From the NCBI RefSeq assembly GCF_047272945.1, contig NZ_JBKOPS010000013.1, positions 38,684-102,683 of the forward strand: DNA of 64,000 nt, in the 5' to 3' direction. How positions within the stretch are numbered: position 1 is the first letter of the stretch; each line of letters begins with the position of its first letter. The notes beneath the pieces were generated by a model. The model was not told the origin of the DNA, searched no databases, and worked only from the letters and a program-made list of their open reading frames with translations. This DNA comes from Rubrolithibacter danxiaensis (lineage in GTDB: Bacteria > Bacteroidota > Bacteroidia > Sphingobacteriales > Sphingobacteriaceae). This document shows, piece after piece, positions 1 to 9,085 of the stretch. The translations under genes and the position numbers were made by a program.

Positions 1-1
1 A

Positions 2-1000
2 GTAATGGAAGAGCTGAAGGCAAGCAAAGAAACAAGGCATATTCCGGTACATATTATGTCTTCGATGGAAGTTAAGAAAGAGAGTCTGCTAAAAGGAGCA
101 ATCGATTTTATTAACAAACCGCTGGCTGTTGAGCAGATGCAGAAGGTATTTTACAAGCTGGAGGAGGCATTAAGTAAAGGCTCACGTAAGGTGCTGATAA
201 TTGAAGAAAATCCGAAACACGCTAAGGCGCTTGCTTACTTCCTCGAAACCTTTAAAATAAATTCAACCATAACTGAAACTATCCGGGATGGTGTTAACGC
301 CTTGCAGAAAAAAGAAGTTGACTGTGTTATCCTGGATATGGGGATACCCGACAAAAATGCCTACGAAACCCTGGAAACGGTGAAGGAAAATCCAGGACTG
401 GAAAATATTCCTATTATAATCTTTACCGGTAAAAATTTATCAAAAAATGAGGAAGGAAAGTTAAAGCAATATGCGGATAGCATTGTATTGAAAACCGCTC
501 ATTCCTATCAGCGCATTTTAGACGAGGTTGGATTGTTCCTTCATGTTGTGGAAGAAAAACAAACAGATCAAACTCAAACAGCACCGTCATCCAGGTTAGG
601 AGTATTAAGTGAAGTATTAAAGAACAAAACTGTGCTGGTTGCTGATGATGATGTACGAAACATTTTTTCGATAACCAAAGCGCTGGAGCAGTTAAAAATG
701 AAAGTGATTTCGGCGGTAGACGGAAAGGAAGCATTAAAAATTCTGGAAGAAAATCAGGAGGTTGATATTGTATTAATGGATATGATGATGCCCGAAATGG
801 ACGGGTATGAAACAACCGCAAAAATAAGGCAGAATTACAGGTTTAAAAACCTGCCTGTAATTGCTGTAACAGCAAAAGCTATGATAGGCGACCGTGAAAA
901 GTGCATTCAGGCAGGTGCTTCTGATTACATTTCAAAACCAATTGATATCGATCAGCTCATCTCCCTTTTAAGAGTATGGCTTTATGACCGTACCATTTAA
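2..1000 (+). CDS. Hybrid histidine kinase, C-terminal receiver domains (5' end outside window)
   Basis: This is the tail of a large hybrid sensor kinase. The reading frame is open to the left edge, so the first visible ATG at 5 is not the start. Three receiver (REC) domains are visible. The first is cut and shows only its end, with the HIPVHIMSS strand and a NKP lysine. The second is divergent: it has an EE acidic pair instead of DD, phospho-acceptor Asp in VILDMGIPD, Thr in IIFTG and a late Lys. The third is canonical (ADDD, LMDMMMPEMDG, AVTAKAM, ISKP). The kinase core and sensor lie upstream, unseen. It is followed 6 bp later by a stand-alone receiver and then cheR/cheB, so the genes likely form one phosphorelay operon. 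The kinase assignment rests on the domain pattern and neighbours. Confidence 0.85.
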   Translation, partial: VMEELKASKETRHIPVHIMSSMEVKKESLLKGAIDFINKPLAVEQMQKVFYKLEEALSKGSRKVLIIEENPKHAKALAYFLETFKINSTITETIRDGVNALQKKEVDCVILDMGIPDKNAYETLETVKENPGLENIPIIIFTGKNLSKNEEGKLKQYADSIVLKTAHSYQRILDEVGLFLHVVEEKQTDQTQTAPSSRLGVLSEVLKNKTVLVADDDVRNIFSITKALEQLKMKVISAVDGKEALKILEENQEVDIVLMDMMMPEMDGYETTAKIRQNYRFKNLPVIAVTAKAMIGDREKCIQAGASDYISKPIDIDQLISLLRVWLYDRTI

Positions 1001-1006
1001 AGCAAT

Positions 1007-1384
1007 ATGGATCAGAAAAAAGACAAAGTATTAATAGTAGACGATGAGTCCCGAAACATTTTTGCATTAAAAGCAGTACTAACAGCAAAAGGATTTAGCT
1101 GTATTTCAGCCACTACTGCCGAAGAAGGATTGCAGATAGCATCGAACCAGAAAGATATTGGCATTATTCTTATGGATATGATGCTGCCGCAGACGGATGG
1201 TTATGAAGCTATTTCTATCATTCGGAAAGATCCGCAATTAAAAGAAATTCCTGTAATTGCAGTTACAGCACAGGCAATGAAAGGCGATAAAGAAAAATGT
1301 TTAAATGCAGGGGCAGATAATTACATTTCTAAACCCATAGATGTAGACCTATTACTTAATTTATTGAAGCTTTATTTGAAGTAG
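1007..1384 (+). CDS. CheY-like single-domain response regulator
   Basis: A 125-residue protein made of one receiver domain and nothing else. It shows the acidic pocket (IVDDE), phospho-acceptor Asp in LMDMMLPQTDG, the Thr switch in VTAQAM and the conserved Lys in YISKPID. It has no output domain, so it probably acts as a phosphate shuttle or through protein contact. It closely resembles the last receiver of the upstream kinase (both have DD..RNIF and a GDxEKC..AGA.(D/N)YISKPID end), which suggests duplication of that domain. ATG start 6 bp after the kinase stop. Confidence 0.9.
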   Translation: MDQKKDKVLIVDDESRNIFALKAVLTAKGFSCISATTAEEGLQIASNQKDIGIILMDMMLPQTDGYEAISIIRKDPQLKEIPVIAVTAQAMKGDKEKCLNAGADNYISKPIDVDLLLNLLKLYLK

Positions 1385-1387
1385 CAC

Positions 1388-2212
1388 GTGGAAGCAGAGA
1401 TTATAAAAGATGAGGAAATTAGAATTTTATTGAATGATTTAGTTGAAACTCACGGATATGATTTTACAGAATATTCAAAAGCTTCTTTAAAAAGGCGTAT
1501 TTCCCGCCTTTTTTTATTAGATCGTTTTCCCAGCTTTGCAGAATTCCGGTTTCGCTTGCTAAACGACAAAAATTACATCGGGCGTTTTGTTGAGCAGATT
1601 ACAGTTACTGTTACTGAAATGTTCCGCGACCCGGAATTTTACAAAACCCTTCGGGAGCAGGTTATACCCGTTTTAGGAACCTATCCTTTTATAAGAATCT
1701 GGCATGCCGGATGTGCTACCGGTGAAGAAGTATACTCTATGGCGATTTTGCTGCAGGAAGAGAATCTGCTGCATAAATCCCTTCTTTATGCAACCGATTT
1801 AAATCCGGAAGCGCTGGACAAAGCAGCCAAAGGAATTTTTCCATTGAGTGCCATGAAACTTTATTCTGAAAATTATATTCAGGCAGGTGGTAAAAAAGAG
1901 TTTTCCAGCTATTATTCCGCTGTGTACGACAGGGTGAAATTTAACGAAAACCTGAGCAGTAAAATGATCTTCTCTACTCATAATTTAGTTTCAGACCATT
2001 CCTTTAATCAGTTTCAACTAATTTTGTGCAGAAACGTATTGATTTATTTCGACAAGGATCTCCAGTCGAAGGTATTTACTTTATTTGATGAAAGCCTGGA
2101 GAACTTAGGATTCCTTGCCCTGGGCTCAAAAGAAACCATCCGCTTTTCTTCCATAGCTCCAAGGTTTAAAGAAGTAAACAAAAAGGAAAAAATCTGGAGA
2201 AAACAGGGATGA
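1388..2212 (+). CDS. cheR: CheR-type glutamate O-methyltransferase
   Basis: SAM-dependent methyltransferase that in chemotaxis methylates receptor glutamates. An N-terminal helical CheR domain (about residues 5-75) with a basic helix (SLKRRISRLF) is followed by the Rossmann methyltransferase domain. The SAM-binding motif HAGCATGEE is at 106-114 and the conserved CRNVLIYF strand near 215. At 274 residues it has the usual CheR length without extra TPRs. The start is GTG, 3 bp after the preceding stop; no ATG fits. Its 3' end overlaps cheB by an ATGA, implying translational coupling. No receptor gene is visible; the substrate may be the upstream kinase or a receptor encoded elsewhere. Confidence 0.9.
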   Translation: MEAEIIKDEEIRILLNDLVETHGYDFTEYSKASLKRRISRLFLLDRFPSFAEFRFRLLNDKNYIGRFVEQITVTVTEMFRDPEFYKTLREQVIPVLGTYPFIRIWHAGCATGEEVYSMAILLQEENLLHKSLLYATDLNPEALDKAAKGIFPLSAMKLYSENYIQAGGKKEFSSYYSAVYDRVKFNENLSSKMIFSTHNLVSDHSFNQFQLILCRNVLIYFDKDLQSKVFTLFDESLENLGFLALGSKETIRFSSIAPRFKEVNKKEKIWRKQG

Positions 2213-2772
2213 AACAAACCAAACTGATAGCAATCGGCGGGTCGGCAGGAAGCCTGAATGTAATAATAAAACTTTTGCCCCGCCTTAAACCTGATTTTAA
2301 CATCCCATTAGTTATTGTTTTGCATCGAAAAAAAGCTATAAACTCTTCGCTTGCTGCAATTTTTTCACATAAAACGCCTTTAAATGTCAAAGAAGTTGAA
2401 GATAAAGACCCGATTCTTCCGGGAAATGTCTACCTCGCTCCTGCCGATTATCATTTACTGATAGAAAAAGAAGGCACATTTTCTCTCGATGCATCTGAAA
2501 AAATACTTTTTAGCCGGCCCAGTATTGATGTTACATTTGAAACTGCCGCAGAAGCATACAGGGAATCTTTAACCTGCTTTCTTTTATCCGGGGCAAATGC
2601 CGACGGTACAAGGGGATTGCAAAAGGTAAGGGAATATGGTGGAACCGTTGTAATTCAAAACCCGTCAACAGCAGAAATATCTTTTATGCCTAATCACGCG
2701 CTTGCCAATCTTGATATTGATTTCGTTCTTGATTGTAATGAAATGGCGACTTTTATAAATAAACTGGATTGA
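2209..2772 (+). CDS. cheB: CheB-type protein-glutamate methylesterase, catalytic domain only
   Basis: Methylesterase/deamidase that reverses CheR methylation. The catalytic triad can be placed at Ser12 (GGSAGS), His39 (VLHRK) and Asp132 (GANADGTRG). The protein is 187 residues and lacks the receiver domain that normally controls CheB, so activity must be controlled in trans, perhaps by the neighbouring stand-alone receiver. Starts within the cheR stop (ATGA). It is the last gene of the cluster and ends tail-to-tail with the minus-strand gene that follows. Confidence 0.9.
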   Translation: MKQTKLIAIGGSAGSLNVIIKLLPRLKPDFNIPLVIVLHRKKAINSSLAAIFSHKTPLNVKEVEDKDPILPGNVYLAPADYHLLIEKEGTFSLDASEKILFSRPSIDVTFETAAEAYRESLTCFLLSGANADGTRGLQKVREYGGTVVIQNPSTAEISFMPNHALANLDIDFVLDCNEMATFINKLD

Positions 2773-3006
2773 TTAGAAGTCAGATTTTTTGAAATCTTCG
2801 TATCCGTATTCTTCATTCTCACCAAGCTCTTTTCCCGAGTATTTACCATATCTTAATATAGTATACACCATGTAAACTAACAGGAATGGTGATATCATAA
2901 ACATAACAGCAATTACATTTAAAAAACTGTTGCTGTAAATCAGAATAAGATATACCAGGAGGAATAAACTAACGAAGCCTATTGCAAAAGAAGCATTCCG
3001 GAACAT
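2773..3006 (-). CDS. Small two-helix membrane protein, unknown function
   Basis: A 77-residue protein with two hydrophobic stretches (about 6-27 and 32-52), then a charged cytoplasmic-looking tail (GKELGENEEYGYEDF). No family recognised. It lies downstream of the S41 protease gene on the same strand, 77 bp away. Its start codon sits inside the 3' arm of a large inverted repeat (2996-3059), which suggests that translation is restrained by RNA structure. Confidence 0.6.
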   Translation of the reverse strand: MFRNASFAIGFVSLFLLVYLILIYSNSFLNVIAVMFMISPFLLVYMVYTILRYGKYSGKELGENEEYGYEDFKKSDF

Positions 3007-3059
3007 GATACTATTTCTGATAAGAACTTATAGAAATAGATATTGTTCATGTTCCGGAA
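2996..3059 (-). promoter_or_regulatory. Large inverted repeat covering the start codon of the small membrane protein
   Basis: The outer arms are 13-bp perfect complements (2996-3008 and 3047-3059, TTCCGGAACATGA and its reverse complement). The inner arms are 8 bp (3011-3018 CTATTTCT and 3032-3039), with a further ATAAG/CTTAT pair at the tip. Read on the minus strand, the 3' arm contains the ATG at 3006. There is no clear T-run after it, so a translation-blocking hairpin is more likely than a plain terminator. Function is inferred. Confidence 0.5.
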
Positions 3060-3083
3060 GGGAATATTAAAGATTTCGGTATT

Positions 3084-4658
3084 TTATTTCAGCTTTAACC
3101 GGTTTTCGATGAGCCCTTTAAAAGAATCGTCCTTACCTACATTTTTAACTTCTACCGAGGATGCGTTCATCACACGGTTACCTTTTAAAACCATGGTGGT
3201 ATTGGCGCTTATCGTATTGCCATTTTGAATTAAGGCCAATGCTTTTGATAAACATAACTCGTTCGGATCGCCAAAGTCTCTTGTCACATCGTCAACAGAA
3301 GCAACATCAGGTGTAAAACCTGAAAAATAATCTCCCTGACCTGACGCGTTTCTTGTTTGGAAATTTGGAATGTACATTTCGTACTGGTCAATACGGATGG
3401 GGAAAAAGCCCACCGGTTTACCATAGGTATTTGATCCTATGATTTTAACGTTCAGGTGTGGCTTCAAATTATTAATAACAAGCTCACTTGCAGAAGCCGT
3501 ATTTCGTGTTACTATGAAATACACATTCTTAACCGATTCAATTTTAGGAATGGTTACGTCGCTTCCGTTTACTTCCATTGTACTGCTGAACTTGTAAGTA
3601 TTACCTTCTTCAGTAAAATCAAGATCAAAATAAGTTGCAGTACGGCCCTTGTAGGTAACCGGATCGTTATTTTCATCATACAAGATCTGTTTTTTCAATA
3701 TTTCAGCCTTATCTGATGACATCAGATCATTATAGTGTTCTATGTACATTACCTTATTATTGAGGCTTGACGGGGCAATAAGATTTGTAAGATATTGTGC
3801 AGTATTTACATAACCACCGCCGTTATAACGCAGGTCGACAACAATATTTTCAATGTTTGCATTAGCAAATTCAGAGAAAGCATCATTTAATACAGACTGG
3901 GAATTGTTCAGATTAGAAAAGCGGGCTAAAGCAACATATCCTACCTTTTTAGTACCGGCAGTAAGTATAGTTTTCTTAAAAACAGGATTGCTTTCATAGA
4001 AATCCATGTTAAGTGTTACAGTAGAAACGGAACCATTAGGTTTTTGAACTTTCAGCACTACCCGATTCTGCTCAGGTATATTATCAAAATTATCAAGATT
4101 AATGTTTTCCTCATCTGCCTGCAATACCCGGTATCCGCGTTTTAAACCTGCCTTATAAGCAGGAGAACCTACCTCTACATATTTAATCCGAAAATCATAA
4201 GAAGAATTGTTAATCTCAATAGGTTGTATTTTAAATCCAAGGTCATCACCCGAACCTTCCAAATCAACTGCACTCAGACTTCCTGAAATATTTGTATTGA
4301 CATTTAAGAAAGAATATTTAGGATAGCCGGCATTGGCCACATACTCATAAGGTTTTCCGGTTTGGGGGTTGACGGGAATTTGTGTAATGGTATATAATTC
4401 ACTGTTTAATATGCTTTCTTCGTCGCCCTGAAAAGAAGCGAATTGTCGGGGGTTAAATTCCTGATAGCCGGGTAATTGATCGTACCACAGGTAAGTTTGT
4501 TTTGCGTACAGGTAAATAGAATCAAGAGAAAGCTCGGTTCTGGTTCCCGTTTCAGGTGAAACATTTTCTTCGGGTTTAAGCTGAGGATCTTTTTTACATG
4601 CAGCAATAAACGTAATAAGTAAAACCCAGATAAGATATTTCGTGCTATTTTTTTTCAT
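3084..4658 (-). CDS. S41-family C-terminal processing peptidase, lipoprotein
   Basis: A serine protease of the Ctp/Prc class (S41), which usually cleaves unfolded or C-terminally tagged envelope proteins. The N-terminus is a lipoprotein signal with the lipobox ending in Cys21 (FIAAC). A charged linker follows, then a PDZ domain about 135-210 (LGFKI...GSPAYKAGLKRG) and the S41 catalytic domain about 235-470. The Ser-Lys dyad is probably Ser389 (TASASE) and Lys414 (TYGKP), 25 residues apart as in known members. A DLRYNGGG strand is at 275-282. ATG start at 4658. Likely periplasmic or outer-membrane anchored; substrate unknown. Confidence 0.88.
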   Translation of the reverse strand: MKKNSTKYLIWVLLITFIAACKKDPQLKPEENVSPETGTRTELSLDSIYLYAKQTYLWYDQLPGYQEFNPRQFASFQGDEESILNSELYTITQIPVNPQTGKPYEYVANAGYPKYSFLNVNTNISGSLSAVDLEGSGDDLGFKIQPIEINNSSYDFRIKYVEVGSPAYKAGLKRGYRVLQADEENINLDNFDNIPEQNRVVLKVQKPNGSVSTVTLNMDFYESNPVFKKTILTAGTKKVGYVALARFSNLNNSQSVLNDAFSEFANANIENIVVDLRYNGGGYVNTAQYLTNLIAPSSLNNKVMYIEHYNDLMSSDKAEILKKQILYDENNDPVTYKGRTATYFDLDFTEEGNTYKFSSTMEVNGSDVTIPKIESVKNVYFIVTRNTASASELVINNLKPHLNVKIIGSNTYGKPVGFFPIRIDQYEMYIPNFQTRNASGQGDYFSGFTPDVASVDDVTRDFGDPNELCLSKALALIQNGNTISANTTMVLKGNRVMNASSVEVKNVGKDDSFKGLIENRLKLK

Positions 4659-4810
4659 CCCTTCTTTTGTTGCTTTATTAAGATTCTCTTAACGCATATT
4701 GGTTTAATAAGATTTCATTAAAAAAGCCATTTTACATTTTAATGATTATAAAAGAAACGGAAATGGGAACGAAATAGTTTTTCAAATAACAGATCCTGCC
4801 TTATTTATTC

Positions 4811-5752
4811 TTATTTAGCAATTAAAACATATCCGCTTCTTCTAACAGTACTATTAAAATTAATGATGTAGTAGTAAGTGCCATCAGGTAAAGGTTTTCC
4901 GTTGTTGGTGCCATCCCAAGAGTTGAAATAACCTTTACTTGAAAACACTGGAGAACCATACCTGTTAAAGATTTCAATACTGCAGTCAGGAAAATTAGTA
5001 TTAAGGCTTGTAATTCTCCATGTATCATTTATGCCATCCCCATTTGGAGTAAAAGCTGAAGGAATTAGTATATCTTCTGGAGCAATATACCCTTCAGGAG
5101 TAAAAGAAATATCATCAATTACGAAATCATTGCCGAAATTTAGAGGATCCGCCGAATCTTTTATAAAAAATTCTGTTTGCCCCGAGCCATTGGTATCAAA
5201 AGAGAAAGATATTTCCTCCCAGGTTGCACTAGGTTTTAATTCCAGCTTTCTTGCCGCACTTCCCAATATTGCTCCATCACTTGTTTTCACTGTAAACATA
5301 AGATCCGGCTCTTCTCCAACAGCATCTTTTTTTAAACTCATCACATATATTTTAAACTTATATGTTGTATTGGGACATAAATTAAAAGCTTGTTTATAAA
5401 AGTACTCATATTTCGGATCTGGAGAATTCACTAATAACATATATCCATTTTTGTCACCAGAAGTATGATCCTCGGTAATTGTATACCAGGGTTGTGGTTT
5501 TCCTGGTTGTACGAAACAATTGCCTGAAAAATAACTCAAAATAGAATAACGTGCATTGGTAGGACAATCAAGTTCACCAGCTGGATATTCTACCCACCAA
5601 GGAACATTGCTATTTTTGGGACCAAATTGAGAACTTCCCCTCCCAAAATCCTCTTTAACCGTTATACAACTTTGAGAAAAACCTAAAAAACAGAAGTAAA
5701 AAATAAAAATACAGCAAAGAAAAAACTTCTTTATACAATTGTAACCGGGCAT
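4811..5752 (-). CDS. Secreted protein with T9SS CHU_C (gliding-associated) C-terminal domain
   Basis: A 313-residue exported protein. The N-terminus is a long hydrophobic signal ending around FSQS. The middle (about 30-210) looks like a beta-sandwich, similar in style to carbohydrate-binding modules (SGQTEFFIKD...FVIDDISF). The last 90 residues are a classic type B T9SS sorting domain: IPSAFTPNGDGIND, then IEIFNRYG, WDGTNNGKPLPDGTYYY and a final strand. This predicts export across the outer membrane by the type IX system and surface attachment or release. Ligand unknown. It stands alone, with 150-200 bp gaps on both sides. Confidence 0.85.
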   Translation of the reverse strand: MPGYNCIKKFFLCCIFIFYFCFLGFSQSCITVKEDFGRGSSQFGPKNSNVPWWVEYPAGELDCPTNARYSILSYFSGNCFVQPGKPQPWYTITEDHTSGDKNGYMLLVNSPDPKYEYFYKQAFNLCPNTTYKFKIYVMSLKKDAVGEEPDLMFTVKTSDGAILGSAARKLELKPSATWEEISFSFDTNGSGQTEFFIKDSADPLNFGNDFVIDDISFTPEGYIAPEDILIPSAFTPNGDGINDTWRITSLNTNFPDCSIEIFNRYGSPVFSSKGYFNSWDGTNNGKPLPDGTYYYIINFNSTVRRSGYVLIAK

Positions 5753-5950
5753 TAATTTTAATAATTATAGAGCGTATGTTGTAAGTTTAAACAGCAATCT
5801 TAACTTATACGAAAGTTTATAAAAGAAGTTCGTTTTCATTCTAAAATTTTCGGGAAGATTTTTATATAAAACTACTCAGTTCATACATCCCTCATATCAG
5901 ATTTATTTTCTAATATTGGCCTTTCCGTATTATTGCGCTAAGCCACTTTC

Positions 5951-7114
5951 ATGAAATCAGATATAGCTTTTCAAAGTACCGCTCATAGATCAATATTATT
6001 ACACAGGATAGCAGTTGCAAGTCTTTTTTTCATTCAGGGATTAGGATTTGCCAGCTGGGCCTCACGCATTCCTACAATTCAGCAGAAGCTGCATTTGTCT
6101 GAAGCAGAGCTTGGGGGAGTTTTATTTGCATTGCCTGTGGGTTTAATGATTTCCCTACCTTTTTCGGGAATCCTAATTGTAAAACAGGGCAGTAAACGGG
6201 TAGTATTGTTTTCCGCAGTTTTATATGCTGTAATTCTGTTGAGTATCGGTTTATCGTTTAACACACTTCACTTAATCGCATCCTTATTTTTATTTGGGAT
6301 TACAGGGAATATGATAAACATTGCAGTAAATACGCAGGCTGTTGGTGTAGAAGATTTGTACAAAAAATCTATTATGGCTTCCTTTCACGGGTTATGGAGT
6401 TTGGGCGGATTTACCGGTGCAGCCATTGGCGCTTTTATGATTGGCTTAGGCATTAATCCTTTTTATCATTTTATTCTAATTCTCATCATTACAATTGCAG
6501 TTGTCGCAGTCAGCTCGGGCTATGTTCTGAAAAAAGATATAAATACAAAAACTGACCAGCCTATCTTTGCCCTTCCCGAGAAATCACTTATTAAACTGGG
6601 AGTTATTGCTTTCTGCTCAATGATTTGCGAAGGAACTATGTTTGATTGGAGCGGCATTTATTTTAAAAATATTGTAATGGCCGAAAAAGCCTGGGTAGGT
6701 GCGGGATATACCGCTTTTATGAGCACGATGGTAATGGGACGTTTTATTGCCGACCGTTTTACCAGCCGCTACGGGTTAAAAACAACGCTGCAGGCGAGTG
6801 GTGCATTAACCGCCACAGGACTAATCGTATCAGTACTCTTTCCAAGTTTATATACTGCAATCCTCGGCTTTTTATTGGTAGGCTTTGGTGTATCTTCTGT
6901 TGTGCCTTTAGTTTACAGTGCGGCCGGAAAATCACAGGTATTATCCCCGGGGGTTGCCCTGGCTGCCGTTTCTACCATTGGTTTTCTTGGTTTCATGATA
7001 GGTCCGCCGCTAATAGGAATGGTTGCTGCAGCCTCCAGTCTCAAATTTTCTTTTACAATAATTGCTGTAATGGGCTTATCCATAGCCCTTGTTGCAACAA
7101 AAGCAAAAGTATAA
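5951..7114 (+). CDS. MFS transporter, YbjJ-like
   Basis: A 387-residue integral membrane protein with about 12 predicted helices, the usual length of a major facilitator superfamily permease. The N-terminal signature (FIQGLGFASWASRIP, SEAELGGVLFALPVG) resembles E. coli YbjJ, a transporter of uncertain substrate. Start ATG at 5951; a near-consensus -7 element (TAATATTG, 5911-5918) lies 32 bp upstream. It converges with the old-yellow-enzyme gene, with one base between the stops. Substrate cannot be read from the sequence. Confidence 0.85.
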   Translation: MKSDIAFQSTAHRSILLHRIAVASLFFIQGLGFASWASRIPTIQQKLHLSEAELGGVLFALPVGLMISLPFSGILIVKQGSKRVVLFSAVLYAVILLSIGLSFNTLHLIASLFLFGITGNMINIAVNTQAVGVEDLYKKSIMASFHGLWSLGGFTGAAIGAFMIGLGINPFYHFILILIITIAVVAVSSGYVLKKDINTKTDQPIFALPEKSLIKLGVIAFCSMICEGTMFDWSGIYFKNIVMAEKAWVGAGYTAFMSTMVMGRFIADRFTSRYGLKTTLQASGALTATGLIVSVLFPSLYTAILGFLLVGFGVSSVVPLVYSAAGKSQVLSPGVALAAVSTIGFLGFMIGPPLIGMVAAASSLKFSFTIIAVMGLSIALVATKAKV

Positions 7115-7115
7115 G

Positions 7116-8180
7116 CTATCTTCTTGCCCGCTCGTACTGTACCGGCCAATCTATATCGTAATGTAAGGTTCTGGCGGCATGTAAGGGAAAATAAGGATCT
7201 CTTAAAAACTCCCGGGCTAATAAAATGATGTCTGCCTGTCCTGTTTCAATAATTGATTCTGCCTCTTCTGCCTGTGTAATAAACCCTACTGCCGCGGTCA
7301 ATATTCCTGCCTCTTTTCTTATTCTTTCCGCAAAGCCCACCTGGTAGCAAGGGCCAACGGGAATTTTAGCATGAGGAACATTTCCTCCCGATGAACAATC
7401 GATCAGGTCAACCTGCAATTTCTTAAGTTCCTTACTTAATTTTATCGAGTCTTCTATATTCCAGCCTCCTTCTGTCCAGTCTGTTGTTGAAACCCGGACA
7501 AATAAAGGATAATCTGAAGGCCATTCTTTATTAATTTCTTCAGTTACTTGTAGCAACAACCGTATCCTGTTTTCAAATGATCCCCCATATTCATCATTCC
7601 TTCTGTTACTTAAAGGTGAAAGAAATTGGTGCAGCAAATAGCCATGCGCAGCATGGATCTCTATAACTTTAAAACCCGCCCGCACAGCACGTCTTGCAGC
7701 TTTACCAAACGCTGCAATTAACTCTTCAATTTCTTGCTGCGTAAGTTCTGCTGGAACAGGAGAACCATCGTTAAACGGAATAGCACTTGGAGCTACGGTT
7801 TTCCAGCCCTCGTTATCTTCAGAAACAGGTTTCCCTCCTTTCCACGGGCTTGCTACACTTGCCTTTCTTCCGGCATGTGCTAATTGAATACCTGCAACTG
7901 CATGCTGGCTTTCAATAAATTCTGTTATCCGTTTTAAACCTGTAATATGTTCATCTTTCCAGATTCCTAAATCCTCGGGAGAAATGCGTCCTTCGGGAGA
8001 AACAGCGGTAGCTTCAGAAATTATGAGCCCGGCGCCGCCAACCGCTCTGCTGCCTAAATGAACCAGATGCCAGTCGTTAGAGAAACCGTCAAAACTTGAA
8101 TACTGGCACATGGGCGAAACTGCAATCCTGTTTTTAATACGGATTCCCTTTATTGTAATGGGATTAAATAAAGAAGCCAT
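7116..8180 (-). CDS. NADPH dehydrogenase / old yellow enzyme (YqjM-type)
   Basis: An FMN-dependent ene-reductase of the bacterial YqjM class: a 354-residue TIM barrel. Recognisable elements are the start (LFNPITIKGIRIKNRI), Cys25 and Tyr27 in SPMCQYSS (the redox-tuning Cys and active-site Tyr of the YqjM subclass), LAHAGRK at 100-106, and the substrate-binding His176/His179 in EIHAAHG. It reduces activated alkenes with NADPH and is often linked to electrophile or oxidative stress. ATG start at 8180, with the secreted unknown gene 17 bp upstream on the same strand. Confidence 0.92.
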   Translation of the reverse strand: MASLFNPITIKGIRIKNRIAVSPMCQYSSFDGFSNDWHLVHLGSRAVGGAGLIISEATAVSPEGRISPEDLGIWKDEHITGLKRITEFIESQHAVAGIQLAHAGRKASVASPWKGGKPVSEDNEGWKTVAPSAIPFNDGSPVPAELTQQEIEELIAAFGKAARRAVRAGFKVIEIHAAHGYLLHQFLSPLSNRRNDEYGGSFENRIRLLLQVTEEINKEWPSDYPLFVRVSTTDWTEGGWNIEDSIKLSKELKKLQVDLIDCSSGGNVPHAKIPVGPCYQVGFAERIRKEAGILTAAVGFITQAEEAESIIETGQADIILLAREFLRDPYFPLHAARTLHYDIDWPVQYERARR

Positions 8181-8197
8181 AAAAATTAATGTAAGTA

Positions 8198-9085
8198 TTA
8201 TCCGGAAAAATCAATTTTAGTGAATGCAGATATCGTGCCTTTATTACGGTCGTATAATATCCATTTCTCTAATTCAGCTTTTGCTGCTGCTTTTGAAACT
8301 ACCCAGGGGTAAAGACTTTCTATTTCCGAAGGAAGTAAATTGGTATTACGCAAAGCCTGAAATCCCGTCTCTAACCCAATTTTGTTGCTGTTCAGTTTAG
8401 TTTCTTCACCCTGTAATTGAAGTTTATTCTTGAAACATGCTAAAGCCTTCGATAAAACATCTTTTGCCTCTTCTTCATTTTTATAATCGGGGATGGAAAA
8501 TGGCTCAGTATAATAAATTACGGTACCAACCTGAAGGTAATAGAATGTATAATAAGCAGGGTCTGTAACACTAAAGCAAGTTTGGGATGGTGCTGTTTTT
8601 CGGGAGAAAGATACAGCGGTATCAGCTGATTTTGGAAACTCCCTGGCCTCAATCTTTTTTGAATTTAAATTCATTTTTTCCAGTGCGTTGTTTCGTAAAC
8701 TATTATTTCCAGGATAGAGGGTGTATCTTACTTTAAGCGGCACCGCAACTTTAGCTCCTGATTCGTAATCTGTCCTCAATACAGCCACTGGAATAATAGC
8801 TTGCTGGGATGGCTTAATTTCTACCCAATTTTCAGCAGAAGGATTCTGGATTAAAGAATCGGGTTTTTCATAAAAGAAAGAAGATTTACTTCCATTAAAA
8901 AAATTAATATACTCGCCCTTACAGGAAGTGTTACCCGCTTTATCTGATGTAAATCCAATGATTCCCGCATTCAGATATAATTCCTCGTTTACATAGCAGC
9001 TTAGCTGTACACTTGTTTCTTTTTGCTGAGAAAAAGCAGTACAGTTAACAAAAATCAAACACATAATAAGTATGCTGTTTCTCAT
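8198..9085 (-). CDS. Secreted protein of unknown function
   Basis: A 295-residue protein with a Sec signal peptide (MRNSILIMCLIF..., cleavage likely after AFSQ near residue 19). A Cys at 15 is not in a good lipobox. The mature part is polar, with several Cys (SCYV, TSCKG, QTCFSV, ALACF) and short beta-type segments; no known domain was recognised. The ATG at 9085 is followed in the minus direction by the ene-reductase gene after 17 bp, so the two may be co-transcribed. A periplasmic or surface location is the only property supported. Confidence 0.65.
   Translation of the reverse strand: MRNSILIMCLIFVNCTAFSQQKETSVQLSCYVNEELYLNAGIIGFTSDKAGNTSCKGEYINFFNGSKSSFFYEKPDSLIQNPSAENWVEIKPSQQAIIPVAVLRTDYESGAKVAVPLKVRYTLYPGNNSLRNNALEKMNLNSKKIEAREFPKSADTAVSFSRKTAPSQTCFSVTDPAYYTFYYLQVGTVIYYTEPFSIPDYKNEEEAKDVLSKALACFKNKLQLQGEETKLNSNKIGLETGFQALRNTNLLPSEIESLYPWVVSKAAAKAELEKWILYDRNKGTISAFTKIDFSG

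Noticed and set aside
423..821. 132-residue minus-strand frame inside the kinase gene
   Set aside because: Lies fully within a well-supported receiver-domain gene and encodes no recognisable protein; a shadow frame.
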